From QAMX01 sp964515055 (lineage in GTDB: Bacteria; Bacillota; Clostridia; Oscillospirales; QAMX01), in NCBI GenBank assembly GCA_964515055.1, contig CAZEUG010000003.1:51091-115090 (forward strand): a stretch of 64,000 nucleotides of DNA. The letters are read 5' to 3'. Below, piece by piece: positions 8,038-16,771 of the stretch (the stretch's first letter is position 1; each line of letters opens with the position of its first letter). Below the pieces are notes generated by a model that did no database searches, was not told the origin of the DNA, and saw only the letters and a program-made list of their open reading frames with translations. Position numbers and translations under genes: made by a program.

Positions 8038-9456
8038 TCAGATCAGGGGAACGGTGCAGTCCGGCAGCGTTTTGATCCGGAAGATCGGCTGCCACTGCGC
8101 GGTGTCTACGGCCTCACGGCGTACTCCCGAACAGGCTGCATGGAATGCGGACGGAACACCGGACAAAACGACCGCAGTTGGGCCATCTGCACCGCCGATG
8201 ATACCGATGGTTGCGGCTCCCGGAACATCCGAACCGGCACCACGTACCAGATCATCGCTCGGCGTACAGTCCACCAGAGAAAACGGCGGCTTTCCATCCT
8301 CCGGCGAAAGGGAATACTGCATGAGCAGCACGTTTGAAATGCCGTCGCAAAGCGTCTGCCAGCTCAGATCCTGAACCGTCAGTGTGTAAACCTGATTCGA
8401 GATCGGGTGGCAAACGGATACAGATTCGCCGATGGACGGTGTCGAAAACGGCACGCCCAACACTTTTTGAGGCCGTTGCTCCATGCGAAGCGTGCAGAAA
8501 AACGGCTCGGAAACGTCAGCACCCTTCCAACGGTAAGCAACGCGATGCAAAAGCCAGACGCGCTCCGGGTTCAAATGATAGTGTTCCATGAAACGAAGCA
8601 CGTCCGCCTCCTGACAGGCTTCCTCCGGAAAACAGGCGGCAGGCCAATATACCATGCTGCAGGCGTGCGCAGTGGGCAGCTTTTGACCGTTCCATGTAAT
8701 ATGGCCGCGAAAATCCAGCTCCAACGGCTTCTGAGTAGAATGCCTGTCCATCGCAGCTCGAACGTCTTCCGGATCCGCTTCCATGCAAATGTCCACGACA
8801 AGCCCCTGCTCACAAAGATACATGGCGGGGATGTGCCATGTCTGTTCGCCCCAGGAAAAAATGACATCCAAATCTTTTTCGAAACCGATGTCTTTCGAGC
8901 CGTTTTCAAATCCACCATCAAAGCTGACGCTCCACGCTGCCGGTTCATCGGATTCAACAGGGGAGGTCGCCTCCGAGTCCTCATCCTCCAAAACAGCGAT
9001 GCCGGACAAATCCAGCTCATCCTGCAGGGAATGAACATAGGCATACGGGTCATCCATAGGATCCAGCTTGAATTGCTCGGCAATCGCCTGAAGCGTCTGT
9101 TTTTGTTCCGGCGTTGGCGGGTATTCCGCCAGAAAGCCCGAAAACTGCTCACGAGTCCAGGCGTGGCACTGCTCGAGCGCTGCCATATCGGTACCGGATA
9201 ACAGCAGGCGGAGCAAATCCTCAAAATTCCGCGCAATCGGGTGGATGTAGTCCCCAAAATTCATGGGGTTGACCGCAAAAATCACGGAACCAAAATCCGG
9301 GACGGTGCAATAATGAATCCCGTCCACCCCGGCACAGCCGAGAATGACAGCGCCTTTTGGTGTGCAGAAGTAAACGCAGGAATTGTCACCCGGAGCAAAA
9401 CCGAGTGCAGACAAATCCAAGTGCAGCGCCTTCAGCCGTTTATAACATTCATCCAT
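8038..9456 (-). CDS. Protein of unknown function with a sodium-decarboxylase-like motif
   Basis: A 472-residue, soluble-looking acidic protein that I do not recognise as a whole. The first 110 residues (AVNPMNFGDYIHPIARNFED) look like the SMI1/KNR4-SUKH type of immunity fold, a weak impression. An acidic linker follows near 150-175 (LEDEDSEATSPVESDEP), then a second domain. At residues 417-433 sits IGIIGGADGPTAVVLSG, matching the conserved stretch of the beta subunit of sodium-pumping decarboxylases (OadB), although no membrane segments are present. The start at 9456 is chosen because GAGGG precedes it and the longer frame would run over the promoter. It is transcribed alone. Confidence 0.75.
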   Translation of the reverse strand: MDECYKRLKALHLDLSALGFAPGDNSCVYFCTPKGAVILGCAGVDGIHYCTVPDFGSVIFAVNPMNFGDYIHPIARNFEDLLRLLLSGTDMAALEQCHAWTREQFSGFLAEYPPTPEQKQTLQAIAEQFKLDPMDDPYAYVHSLQDELDLSGIAVLEDEDSEATSPVESDEPAAWSVSFDGGFENGSKDIGFEKDLDVIFSWGEQTWHIPAMYLCEQGLVVDICMEADPEDVRAAMDRHSTQKPLELDFRGHITWNGQKLPTAHACSMVYWPAACFPEEACQEADVLRFMEHYHLNPERVWLLHRVAYRWKGADVSEPFFCTLRMEQRPQKVLGVPFSTPSIGESVSVCHPISNQVYTLTVQDLSWQTLCDGISNVLLMQYSLSPEDGKPPFSLVDCTPSDDLVRGAGSDVPGAATIGIIGGADGPTAVVLSGVPSAFHAACSGVRREAVDTAQWQPIFRIKTLPDCTVPLI

Positions 9457-9496
9457 ATTGAAACCCTCACAGACCTGGTACAATTTTGTTGGGTAT

Positions 9497-9525
9497 AGAA
9501 TAGCACAATTCGCCGCTGAATGCAA
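9497..9525 (-). promoter_or_regulatory. Promoter of the 8038-9456 gene
   Basis: Minus strand: TTGCAT, 17 bases, TATTCT, ending about 40 bases before the chosen start codon. Confidence 0.55.
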
Positions 9526-9580
9526 GTGACCTCAAAAAAACGCCCCCCGCAATTTATTCAACGAAACCGGCAAAAGGGTC

Positions 9581-9613
9581 TTGACTTTAGCGCGGCAATG
9601 TGGTACTATAGTA
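9581..9613 (+). promoter_or_regulatory. Promoter and candidate operator of the his operon
   Basis: TTGACT, 17 bases, TACTAT. The -10 box is part of a perfect 10-base palindrome, TACTATAGTA (9604-9613). A palindrome over the -10 of an operon whose first gene is a TrpR-family regulator suggests autoregulated repression. Confidence 0.65.
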
Positions 9614-9642
9614 TAGCGATTTTGAAATATGGAGGATGCATC

Positions 9643-9939
9643 ATGCCGAATTACCGGTCTGAGTCGATTGATCGCCTGTTCCGCGCCATTATGACGCTTG
9701 ACAATCTGGATGAATGCTATGCATTTTTTGAGGATATCTGCACCATCAAAGAGGTGCAGGACATGACACAGCGGTTGGATACCGCCTTTCTGCTCAACGA
9801 GGGAATGAGCTATCAGAACATCTCCCAACAGGTCGGTGTCAGCACCGCGACGATCGGCCGCGTCAGCCGCTGCCTGAACTATGGAAACGGCGGATATAAG
9901 GCGATTATTCAAAAATTGAAAGAGGCGGAGAATACCTGA
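9643..9939 (+). CDS. yerC: YerC/YecD family TrpR-related regulator, probable his-operon repressor
   Basis: A 98-residue protein with the TrpR/YerC fold. The helix-turn-helix is plain in the second half (GMSYQNISQQVGVSTATIGR, about residues 58-77), and LDNLDECYAFFEDICTIKEV is a typical YerC N-terminal part. The start at 9643 follows GGAGGATGCATC; the frame upstream lies over the promoter. The stop codon overlaps the hisZ start (TGATGA), so it is co-translated with the histidine genes. A TrpR-family regulator of histidine genes, called HisR, has been proposed in Firmicutes from comparative genomics, and position here fits that. The effector is unknown from sequence. Confidence 0.88.
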   Translation: MPNYRSESIDRLFRAIMTLDNLDECYAFFEDICTIKEVQDMTQRLDTAFLLNEGMSYQNISQQVGVSTATIGRVSRCLNYGNGGYKAIIQKLKEAENT

Positions 9940-11054
9940 TGAATATTGCTGATTCTGTTTTGAAAAATGACGAAAAAATCGTCTATCTCTTGCGCTCACT
10001 GTATACACGGTACGGATATTCTCATTTCAAAATGAGCCAGTTTGAGGAATATGACCTCTACGTCCGCAACAAGGATTTCCTGATTTCCGACAGCGTCATC
10101 ACCTTCACCGATACAAACGGCAAGCTGCTGGCGCTGAAGCCGGACGTCACGTTCTCGATCATCAAGAATAACAAATACACGCCCAACTGCGTGCAGCGGT
10201 ATTGCTACAACGAAAACGTCTACCGCGTCTCGAAGGATACACACGCCTTCCGCGAAATCATGCAGGCTGGACTGGAATGCATCGGTGACATTGACAACTA
10301 CTGCATTTGTGAAGTGCTGATGCTTGCGGCTCAAAGCCTGCAAACGATCTCAAATGATTCCGTCCTCACGGTTTCCTGCCTGGATTTTATCTTCGAAATT
10401 CTGGACAGCCTTTCGCTGTCGCCGGAAGTGGAGCAGAAGCTCCTGAAATGCATCGGCGAAAAAAATACACATGAGTTGACCAGAATTTGCCGGGAGCACA
10501 TCGTCGCCGATGAAAAAGTGGAGGCACTGAAAGCGTTGACATCTCTTTACGGCACAGCCGCCGACGTCCTGCCGCAGCTGCGTCGAATACTCACGGGAAT
10601 CGTCTCGGACGCCTCAATTCAGCACTTTGAAACCATCGTCTCCAAGGTGAACGACAGTCCCTATGGGAACCTGCTCCGTATCGACTTTTCCGTCGTCGGA
10701 GATATGAAATATTACAACGGCATCGTCTTTAAGGGCTTCGTCAATCAGATCCCAACCAGCGTGCTGTCCGGCGGTCAGTATGACCGGCTGATGCAGAAAA
10801 TGGGGCATCGCTCCCGAGCCATCGGCTTTGCTGTCTATCTGGATACGCTGAAACGCCGCAATTCGTTGAAACAGTACGATGCAGATATCCTCCTGCTCTA
10901 CGATGAAACAGCAGATCTGCAGGCGCTGCATGAGGCGGCAGCCCGACTTTCAGCAGAGGGAGAAACCGTGCAGCTGCAACGCGCCGTGCCGGAACGAATG
11001 AGATACCGGCAGATCATGAAATTTCAGAATGGGGAGGTGACCGTTCTTGGATAA
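9939..11054 (+). CDS. hisZ: ATP phosphoribosyltransferase regulatory subunit HisZ
   Basis: A 371-residue protein related to histidyl-tRNA synthetase (class II core: ALKPDVTFSI, FREIMQAGLECIG, YYNGIVFKGF, SGGQYDRLMQKMG) but lacking the anticodon-binding domain and aminoacylation function. HisZ binds the short form of HisG and is needed for the first step of histidine synthesis and for feedback inhibition by histidine. The gene overlaps yerC upstream by one base and hisG downstream by 8 bases. It is slightly shorter than many HisZ proteins but looks complete. Confidence 0.95.
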   Translation: MNIADSVLKNDEKIVYLLRSLYTRYGYSHFKMSQFEEYDLYVRNKDFLISDSVITFTDTNGKLLALKPDVTFSIIKNNKYTPNCVQRYCYNENVYRVSKDTHAFREIMQAGLECIGDIDNYCICEVLMLAAQSLQTISNDSVLTVSCLDFIFEILDSLSLSPEVEQKLLKCIGEKNTHELTRICREHIVADEKVEALKALTSLYGTAADVLPQLRRILTGIVSDASIQHFETIVSKVNDSPYGNLLRIDFSVVGDMKYYNGIVFKGFVNQIPTSVLSGGQYDRLMQKMGHRSRAIGFAVYLDTLKRRNSLKQYDADILLLYDETADLQALHEAAARLSAEGETVQLQRAVPERMRYRQIMKFQNGEVTVLG

Positions 11055-11685
11055 GATGCTGAACATTGCATTGCCGAAGGGCAGACTTGGCGAAAAAGTC
11101 TACGCCATGTTCGAAAAGGCCGGGTTTGATTGCCCATCAATTCATGAAAACAACCGGAAGCTGATTTTTGAAAATCCGGCAAACGGCGTCCGCTATTTCT
11201 GGGTCAAGCCCTCCGATGTGGCCATCTATGTCGAGCACGGCGTCGCCGATATCGGTGTCGCCGGGAAAGACATCCTGCTCGAATACCAGCCGGATGTGTA
11301 TGAACTCCTTGATTTGAACATCGGCAAATGCCGCATGGCGGTCGCTGCCAAATCGGGTTTTCATGACAACCCCGATCGAACGCTACGGGTGGCAACGAAG
11401 TTTTCGAACATTGCACAGACCTATTATACATCACAGGGGCGCGACATCGACATCATCCATCTGAATGGTTCCATTGAAATTGCACCCATTCTGGGTCTGT
11501 CGGACGTCATTGTCGATATCGTAGAAACCGGTACCACGCTGCGGGAGAATCATCTGGAGGTCATCGAGACAATTCTGCCGATCAGTGCCAGACTGATTGC
11601 CAATCAGGCTGGGTTCAAATTCAAAAACGAAGCCATCACGGAACTCGTGCATCAGATTTCAGCACAGCTGGAGGAAGACAAATGA
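11047..11685 (+). CDS. hisG: ATP phosphoribosyltransferase, short form
   Basis: 212 residues, the catalytic subunit that joins ATP and phosphoribosyl pyrophosphate, the committed step of histidine synthesis. The family signature is seen in ALPKGRLGEKV (near residue 8) and DIVETGTTLRENHLEV (about 159). The C-terminal ACT-like regulatory domain of the long form is missing, which explains the HisZ gene upstream. The start is taken as TTG at 11047, 6 bases after GGGGAGGTGA; ATG at 11056 is the alternative. The gene overlaps hisZ and ends in an ATGA overlap with hisD. Confidence 0.95.
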   Translation: MDKMLNIALPKGRLGEKVYAMFEKAGFDCPSIHENNRKLIFENPANGVRYFWVKPSDVAIYVEHGVADIGVAGKDILLEYQPDVYELLDLNIGKCRMAVAAKSGFHDNPDRTLRVATKFSNIAQTYYTSQGRDIDIIHLNGSIEIAPILGLSDVIVDIVETGTTLRENHLEVIETILPISARLIANQAGFKFKNEAITELVHQISAQLEEDK

Positions 11686-12956
11686 TCAAGATTCTGAAAT
11701 ACGGCGAGGTTGAACCGTCCCAAATTTTCGCAAGGGCCATGCCTGAAGTGAATGTCACGGATACTGTTGCCGAAATCATCCGCGAAGTGCGCGAAAAAGG
11801 GGATAAGGCGCTGTTTGCCTATTGCGAAAAGTTCGATCATGTCCAACTCTCCGCTCTGGCCGTCAGCGAAGCGGAAATTGAAGAGGCCATGAAAACGGTC
11901 GAACCACGCCTGATCCGCGTGCTGACACGCGCATCGGAAAACATCCGAAAATTCCATGAGTGCCAGAAGCGCACCGGCTTCATCCTCAATCAGGAAACCG
12001 GCGTGGTAATGGGACAGAAGATCATTCCGATTGACCGCGCAGGACTGTACGTGCCGGGTGGTACTGCGAGCTATCCCTCTACCGTCCTCATGGACGCCAT
12101 TCCGGCGAAAATTGCCGGGTGCCGCGACGTGGTCATGGTGACACCGCCCGGTCAAAACGGCAAGGTCAACCCCGCCATTCTGGCCGCGGCAAAGATTGCG
12201 GGTGTCGACCGAATCTTCAAGGTGGGCGGCGCACAGGCGATTGCTGCACTGGCCTATGGTACCGAATCCATCCCGAAGGTCGATAAAATCGTCGGTCCGG
12301 GGAATGCCTTTGTCGCCGAGGCGAAAAAGCAGGTGTTCGGCGCTGTTTCCATCGATATGATCGCCGGCCCCAGCGAAATTCTGATCGTTGCGGATGAAAC
12401 CGCCAACCCGCGCCATGTTGCGGCAGATCTGCTCTCACAGGCTGAACATGACAAAATGGCCAGCGCTGTGCTGGTGACGAATTCGCCGTCCCTTGCGAAA
12501 ACGGTTCAACAGGAGCTGGAAGTTCAGCTTCCAAAGCTCGAACGCGCCGAAATTGCTCGCGCTTCCATTGACCGCAATGGAAAAATCATTGTGGCAGAGA
12601 ATCTGACAGCGGCGATTGAGATTGCCAACGAAATTGCGCCGGAGCATCTGGAGCTCTGCGTTGATCAGCCGTTTGATTTCCTCCATGCCATTCGCCACGC
12701 AGGCTCTATCTTCATGGGAAAAAACTGCCCCGAGGCGCTGGGCGATTATCTCGCCGGGCCGAACCACACACTACCGACCAGCGGCACAGCTAAATTCTCC
12801 AGTCCGCTGTCCGTCGATGACTTTGTCAAAAAGACACAGTACACCTATTTCACCCGCGATGCGCTGTCCGAGGTTGCAGAGGATGTCGCATATTTTGCAG
12901 AACAGGAGGGCCTGACCGCCCATGCCAAAAGCGCGGTCATTCGCCTTGAGGATTGA
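11682..12956 (+). CDS. hisD: Histidinol dehydrogenase
   Basis: 424 residues, zinc enzyme that oxidises histidinol to histidine in two NAD-dependent steps, the last reactions of the pathway. Visible signatures are the PGGTASYPSTVLMDAIPA block, GPGNAFVAEAKKQVFG, the zinc ligands in SQAEHDKMAS and the catalytic Glu-His pair in EIAPEHLEL. Full family length. The ATG overlaps the hisG stop, and hisC starts 3 bases after its end. Confidence 0.97.
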   Translation: MIKILKYGEVEPSQIFARAMPEVNVTDTVAEIIREVREKGDKALFAYCEKFDHVQLSALAVSEAEIEEAMKTVEPRLIRVLTRASENIRKFHECQKRTGFILNQETGVVMGQKIIPIDRAGLYVPGGTASYPSTVLMDAIPAKIAGCRDVVMVTPPGQNGKVNPAILAAAKIAGVDRIFKVGGAQAIAALAYGTESIPKVDKIVGPGNAFVAEAKKQVFGAVSIDMIAGPSEILIVADETANPRHVAADLLSQAEHDKMASAVLVTNSPSLAKTVQQELEVQLPKLERAEIARASIDRNGKIIVAENLTAAIEIANEIAPEHLELCVDQPFDFLHAIRHAGSIFMGKNCPEALGDYLAGPNHTLPTSGTAKFSSPLSVDDFVKKTQYTYFTRDALSEVAEDVAYFAEQEGLTAHAKSAVIRLED

Positions 12957-12959
12957 GCT

Positions 12960-14021
12960 ATGAGCCGCTATTTCAGTCAAAAATATCAGAATCTCACCCC
13001 ATATACCCCAGGTGAACAGCCGCGGGATATGCAGTATATCAAATTGAACACCAATGAATCGCCGTTCCCGCCGCCCAAAGCAGTCGAACAGGCCGTAGCC
13101 GGGGAGACCGGTTTGCTACAGCTGTATCCGGATCCGACCAACCGCACTCTCACAGCAAAGGTGGCCGAGCTGGCAGGCGTGTCGCCGGACGAAGTGCTGC
13201 TCACAAACGGGTCGGACGAAGTGCTGAATTTTGCATTCATGGCGTTTTGCGACCGGGAACATCCTGCTGCTTTCCCGGATATCACTTATGGCTTTTACAG
13301 CGTTTTCGCAGAGATCAACGGCGTACCGTATACCGAAATCCCGCTCAAAGCGGACTTTTCCATCGACCCGGCAGATTATCTGCACTGCGGCAAAACGATC
13401 TTCATCGCCAACCCCAATGCGCCAACCGGCCTGGCACTTTCCGTTGCACAGATCGAACAGATTGTGCAGCAAAACCCGGACAACGTGGTCGTGATCGATG
13501 AGGCGTATGTGGACTTTGGTGCGGAAAGCTGCGTCCCGCTGACCGCACGGTATGAGAACCTGCTGGTCACACAGACGTTTTCCAAATCCCGCTCCATGGC
13601 GGGCGCGAGACTGGGCTTTGGAATTGGCTCAAAGGAGCTGATTCGCGACCTGAATACAATCAAGTATTCCACCAATCCGTACAACATCAATCGCATGACG
13701 GCGGCAGCCGGACTGGCAACGCTGGAACAGAACGCCGAAGCGATGAACAACTGCCGGACGATCTGTGAAAACCGCACGGAAACGATGCACGCGCTGAAAG
13801 CGCTGGGATTCATGGTGACCGATTCGCGTGCCAACTTTGTTTTTGCCAAACATCCGGCCATGGACGGCAAAACGCTGTATCAGAAACTGAAGGCGCGGGG
13901 AATCCTTGTGCGGCATTTTGACAAACCCAGGATCGCAGATTATAACCGCATCACCATTGGCACGGCTGAACAGATGCACATCCTCGTGCAGACGATTCGC
14001 GAAATTTTGGAGGAATGCTAA
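12960..14021 (+). CDS. hisC: Histidinol-phosphate aminotransferase
   Basis: 353 residues, fold-type I PLP enzyme converting imidazole acetol phosphate to histidinol phosphate with glutamate as donor. The signature blocks are LNTNESPFPPPKAV near the N-terminus, VVIDEAYVDFG (PLP-ring Asp and Tyr) and TFSKSRSMAGARLGFGIG, where the lysine forms the Schiff base. It lies between hisD and hisB with almost no spacing, which makes the histidine role firm despite close relatives acting on aromatic amino acids. Confidence 0.96.
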   Translation: MSRYFSQKYQNLTPYTPGEQPRDMQYIKLNTNESPFPPPKAVEQAVAGETGLLQLYPDPTNRTLTAKVAELAGVSPDEVLLTNGSDEVLNFAFMAFCDREHPAAFPDITYGFYSVFAEINGVPYTEIPLKADFSIDPADYLHCGKTIFIANPNAPTGLALSVAQIEQIVQQNPDNVVVIDEAYVDFGAESCVPLTARYENLLVTQTFSKSRSMAGARLGFGIGSKELIRDLNTIKYSTNPYNINRMTAAAGLATLEQNAEAMNNCRTICENRTETMHALKALGFMVTDSRANFVFAKHPAMDGKTLYQKLKARGILVRHFDKPRIADYNRITIGTAEQMHILVQTIREILEEC

Positions 14022-14612
14022 ATGAGAACGGCAACCATCGGACGCAAAACGGCGGAAACCGATATCACACTCACACTGACGCTCAACGGTACGGGAACCG
14101 CTGCTGTCGAGACCGGCTGCGGCTTTTTGGATCATATGCTCACGCTGCTGGCTCGACATGGCCACTTCGACCTGAATGTGACCTGCCATGGCGATACGGC
14201 GGTCGATTTTCATCATACGGTCGAGGATGTCGGCATTGTGCTCGGTCAGGCGTTTGCCAAAGCGCTGGGCGAAAAACGCGGCATTGTCCGATACGGCCAT
14301 ATGATTCTGCCAATGGACGAGGCGCTGATTCTCGCTGCCGTCGATCTCTCCGGCCGGGCGGTTCTCTGCTGTGACCTGCAAATTCCCGTTGCAAAGGTGG
14401 GGGACTTCGACACCGAGCTGACGGAGGAGTTCTGGACGGCCTTTGTCCGTGAAGTGGGCTGCGCATTGCACATCAGACAGCTGGCCGGAAAAAATGCACA
14501 CCACATCATCGAAGGTGTCTTCAAGTCGGTTGCGGTCGCTCTGAGACAGGCAGTGGCCATTGACCCGGAATTTCGTGATGTCATTCCGTCCACAAAAGGA
14601 GTGCTCGCATGA
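14022..14612 (+). CDS. hisB: Imidazoleglycerol-phosphate dehydratase
   Basis: 196 residues, monofunctional manganese enzyme that dehydrates imidazole glycerol phosphate. The metal-binding motifs GFLDHMLTLLARHGHFDL, DFHHTVEDVGIVLG and GKNAHHIIEGVFK are all present. It is not fused to a histidinol phosphatase as in enterobacteria, so that activity must come from another gene. The ATG directly follows the hisC stop. Confidence 0.97.
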   Translation: MRTATIGRKTAETDITLTLTLNGTGTAAVETGCGFLDHMLTLLARHGHFDLNVTCHGDTAVDFHHTVEDVGIVLGQAFAKALGEKRGIVRYGHMILPMDEALILAAVDLSGRAVLCCDLQIPVAKVGDFDTELTEEFWTAFVREVGCALHIRQLAGKNAHHIIEGVFKSVAVALRQAVAIDPEFRDVIPSTKGVLA

Positions 14613-15220
14613 TTGCAATCATTGACTACGGTGTCGGCAATCTGTTCTCACTGGGCAGCTCATTCCGGGCGATCGGCGCGGAGGTCACTGTGACCTCAAA
14701 TCCGGCCGCAATTCATCAGGCCGACCGAATCATCCTACCTGGCGTCGGTGCCTTCGGAGATGCGGCAGACAAACTTCGCCGCTCCGGCATGGCCAACGTG
14801 CTGTTGACTGAGGCTGCTGCGGGAAAACCGATTTTGGGCATCTGCCTTGGTATGCAGCTGCTGTTTGAAGAAGCCTACGAATACGGACGGCATCAGGGGC
14901 TGGGACTGCTGAAGGGCTCCATTCGCCCGATTGCCGATATCATCCCTAAGGACTACAAAATCCCACAGATCGGCTGGAATGCGCTGCATATCACACGCGA
15001 TTGTCCGCTCTTCCGCTGGATTCATGAGGGCGATTACGTCTACTTTGTCCACTCGTACTACGCGGCCGATTGTGACGCGTCCGTTGTTGCTACCACCGAT
15101 TACGGCGCACCGGTCACAGCGGCCGTTGCAAACGGAAACATCTACGGCTGCCAGTTCCACCCTGAAAAAAGCGGCGGGGTCGGGCTTGCAATCCTCCGTG
15201 CATTTTGTGAAATGGAGTGA
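14609..15220 (+). CDS. hisH: Imidazole glycerol phosphate synthase glutaminase subunit
   Basis: 203 residues, class I glutamine amidotransferase that supplies ammonia to HisF. The oxyanion strand PGVGAFGDA, the nucleophile cysteine in GICLGMQLLFE and the His-Glu pair in CQFHPEKSG complete the catalytic triad. It overlaps hisB by 4 bases. hisA separates it from its partner hisF, a common order in Firmicutes. Confidence 0.97.
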   Translation: MIAIIDYGVGNLFSLGSSFRAIGAEVTVTSNPAAIHQADRIILPGVGAFGDAADKLRRSGMANVLLTEAAAGKPILGICLGMQLLFEEAYEYGRHQGLGLLKGSIRPIADIIPKDYKIPQIGWNALHITRDCPLFRWIHEGDYVYFVHSYYAADCDASVVATTDYGAPVTAAVANGNIYGCQFHPEKSGGVGLAILRAFCEME

Positions 15221-15224
15221 AACG

Positions 15225-15938
15225 ATGCTTATTTTTCCTGCAATCGATCTCTTTGGCGGACAGGTTGTCCGCCTCTACAAAGGTGATTATGCTCAAATGA
15301 CCGTATACAGCGACAATCCGGTAGCAATTGCCGGACAGTTTGCCGCATGCGGAGCCAAACAGATTCACATCGTCGATCTCGAAGGCGCCAAAAACGGAGA
15401 TACCCCCAATCTCGCAACCGTCTGCGCGATCAAACGGCAGAGTGGCCTGTTTTGCGAAGTCGGAGGCGGCGTGCGCAGCCTGTCAGTCGTTGAACGCTAT
15501 CTGTCGTCCGGAGTTGACCGTGTCATCCTCGGCACAGCCGCACTGAAGGATGAAGCGTTCCTCTGCGAAGCTGTCCGAACATACGGCGGAAAAATTGCCG
15601 TGGGCGCTGATCTGAAGGATGGCCGCGTTGCCGTAAAGGGCTGGACGGAAACATCCGATGTAGACGCATTTGCATTCTGCGAACGGATGCAGAGCATTGG
15701 CGTTGAAACCATCATTTGCACCGATATTTCCAAAGACGGTGCCATGCAGGGGTGCAATGTTTCGCTGTATCGCGAACTGTCCGAACGCTTCCGGATGCAG
15801 ATCATTGCCTCCGGGGGCGTGTCCTCGATCGATGATATCAAACGCCTTGCGGCGATGAACTGCTATGGCGCCATCATCGGAAAGGCATATTACACAGGCA
15901 GTATCGACCTGAAGGAAGCCGTAGAGGTGGCAAGATGA
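15225..15938 (+). CDS. hisA: ProFAR isomerase HisA
   Basis: 237 residues, TIM-barrel isomerase opening the ribose of ProFAR. The first catalytic Asp is in FPAIDLFGGQVVRLYKGD, the second in CTDISKDGAMQG, and the two phosphate-binding loops (EVGGGVRSL, IIASGGVSS) are intact. The start at 15225 follows TGGAGTGAAACG, which overlaps the end of hisH; a longer in-frame extension upstream runs through hisH and is not used. It overlaps hisF by 4 bases. Confidence 0.96.
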   Translation: MLIFPAIDLFGGQVVRLYKGDYAQMTVYSDNPVAIAGQFAACGAKQIHIVDLEGAKNGDTPNLATVCAIKRQSGLFCEVGGGVRSLSVVERYLSSGVDRVILGTAALKDEAFLCEAVRTYGGKIAVGADLKDGRVAVKGWTETSDVDAFAFCERMQSIGVETIICTDISKDGAMQGCNVSLYRELSERFRMQIIASGGVSSIDDIKRLAAMNCYGAIIGKAYYTGSIDLKEAVEVAR

Positions 15939-16693
15939 TTACAAAACGAATTATCCCATGCCTGGACGTCAAGGATGGCCGGGTGGTCAAAGGGGTGAAT
16001 TTCAAAGGACTGAGCGATGTCTCGTCTCCAGTGGAACTCGCCGGCTATTATACGGAACAGGGTGCCGATGAGCTGGTTTTTTACGACATTACCGCATCGG
16101 CAGAAGGCAGGGAACTGTTCACCGATATTCTGTGCGAGACAGCCAGACGCGTGTTTATCCCCTTGACCGTTGGCGGCGGTATCCAGACGGTTGCTGACTT
16201 TGACCGTGTCCTTAAATGCGGCGCCGACAAGGTCAGCGTCAATTCTGGCGCGATACGCAATCCGTCCCTGATTCGGGAGGCGGCACAGCTGTATGGTAAT
16301 CAGTGTGTTGTGCTGTCGGTCGATATCAAGCGCGTAGATGGCGTGTTCCGTGTCTTTGCCAAAGGCGGCCGGGAAAACACCGGAATGGAAGCCATAGACT
16401 GGATTCGGCGCTGTGTGGATGAGGGAGCCGGTGAGGTGGTTGTCAATTCCATCGATACAGATGGCGTAAAAAAAGGCTTCGACCTTGAAATGCTGGCTGC
16501 TGTTTGTGATGCAGTATCTGTACCGGTGATTGCCTCCGGCGGTGCCGGCTGTGCCGAGGATTTTATCACCCTGTTCCAAACGCTCCCCAAGGTTGATGCC
16601 GGCCTTGCCGCTTCCATTTTCCATTTTTCGGAAGTTGCCATCCCGGATTTGAAACAGCTCATGGCGCAGCACTCCATCCCCACACGCCTGTAA
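15935..16693 (+). CDS. hisF: Imidazole glycerol phosphate synthase cyclase subunit
   Basis: 252 residues, TIM barrel that makes imidazole glycerol phosphate and AICAR with ammonia from HisH. The catalytic aspartates are in IPCLDVKDGRVVKG and NSIDTDGVKKGFD, and phosphate loops VGGGIQTV and ASGGAGCAEDF are present. It shares the half-barrel ancestry of HisA, visible in the repeated loops. A gap of about 80 bases follows before hisIE. Confidence 0.97.
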   Translation: MITKRIIPCLDVKDGRVVKGVNFKGLSDVSSPVELAGYYTEQGADELVFYDITASAEGRELFTDILCETARRVFIPLTVGGGIQTVADFDRVLKCGADKVSVNSGAIRNPSLIREAAQLYGNQCVVLSVDIKRVDGVFRVFAKGGRENTGMEAIDWIRRCVDEGAGEVVVNSIDTDGVKKGFDLEMLAAVCDAVSVPVIASGGAGCAEDFITLFQTLPKVDAGLAASIFHFSEVAIPDLKQLMAQHSIPTRL

Positions 16694-16771
16694 AGCAGGG
16701 CGATGACAAACGATCAACCGAACCGACCATCTATGCGTGGTCGAACGATGCAGAAAGGAATGATCAGAACA

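Noticed and set aside
14931..15224. Longer hisA start inside hisH
   Set aside because: The extension lies fully in hisH and lacks HisA homology; ATG 15225 matches the family N-terminus.
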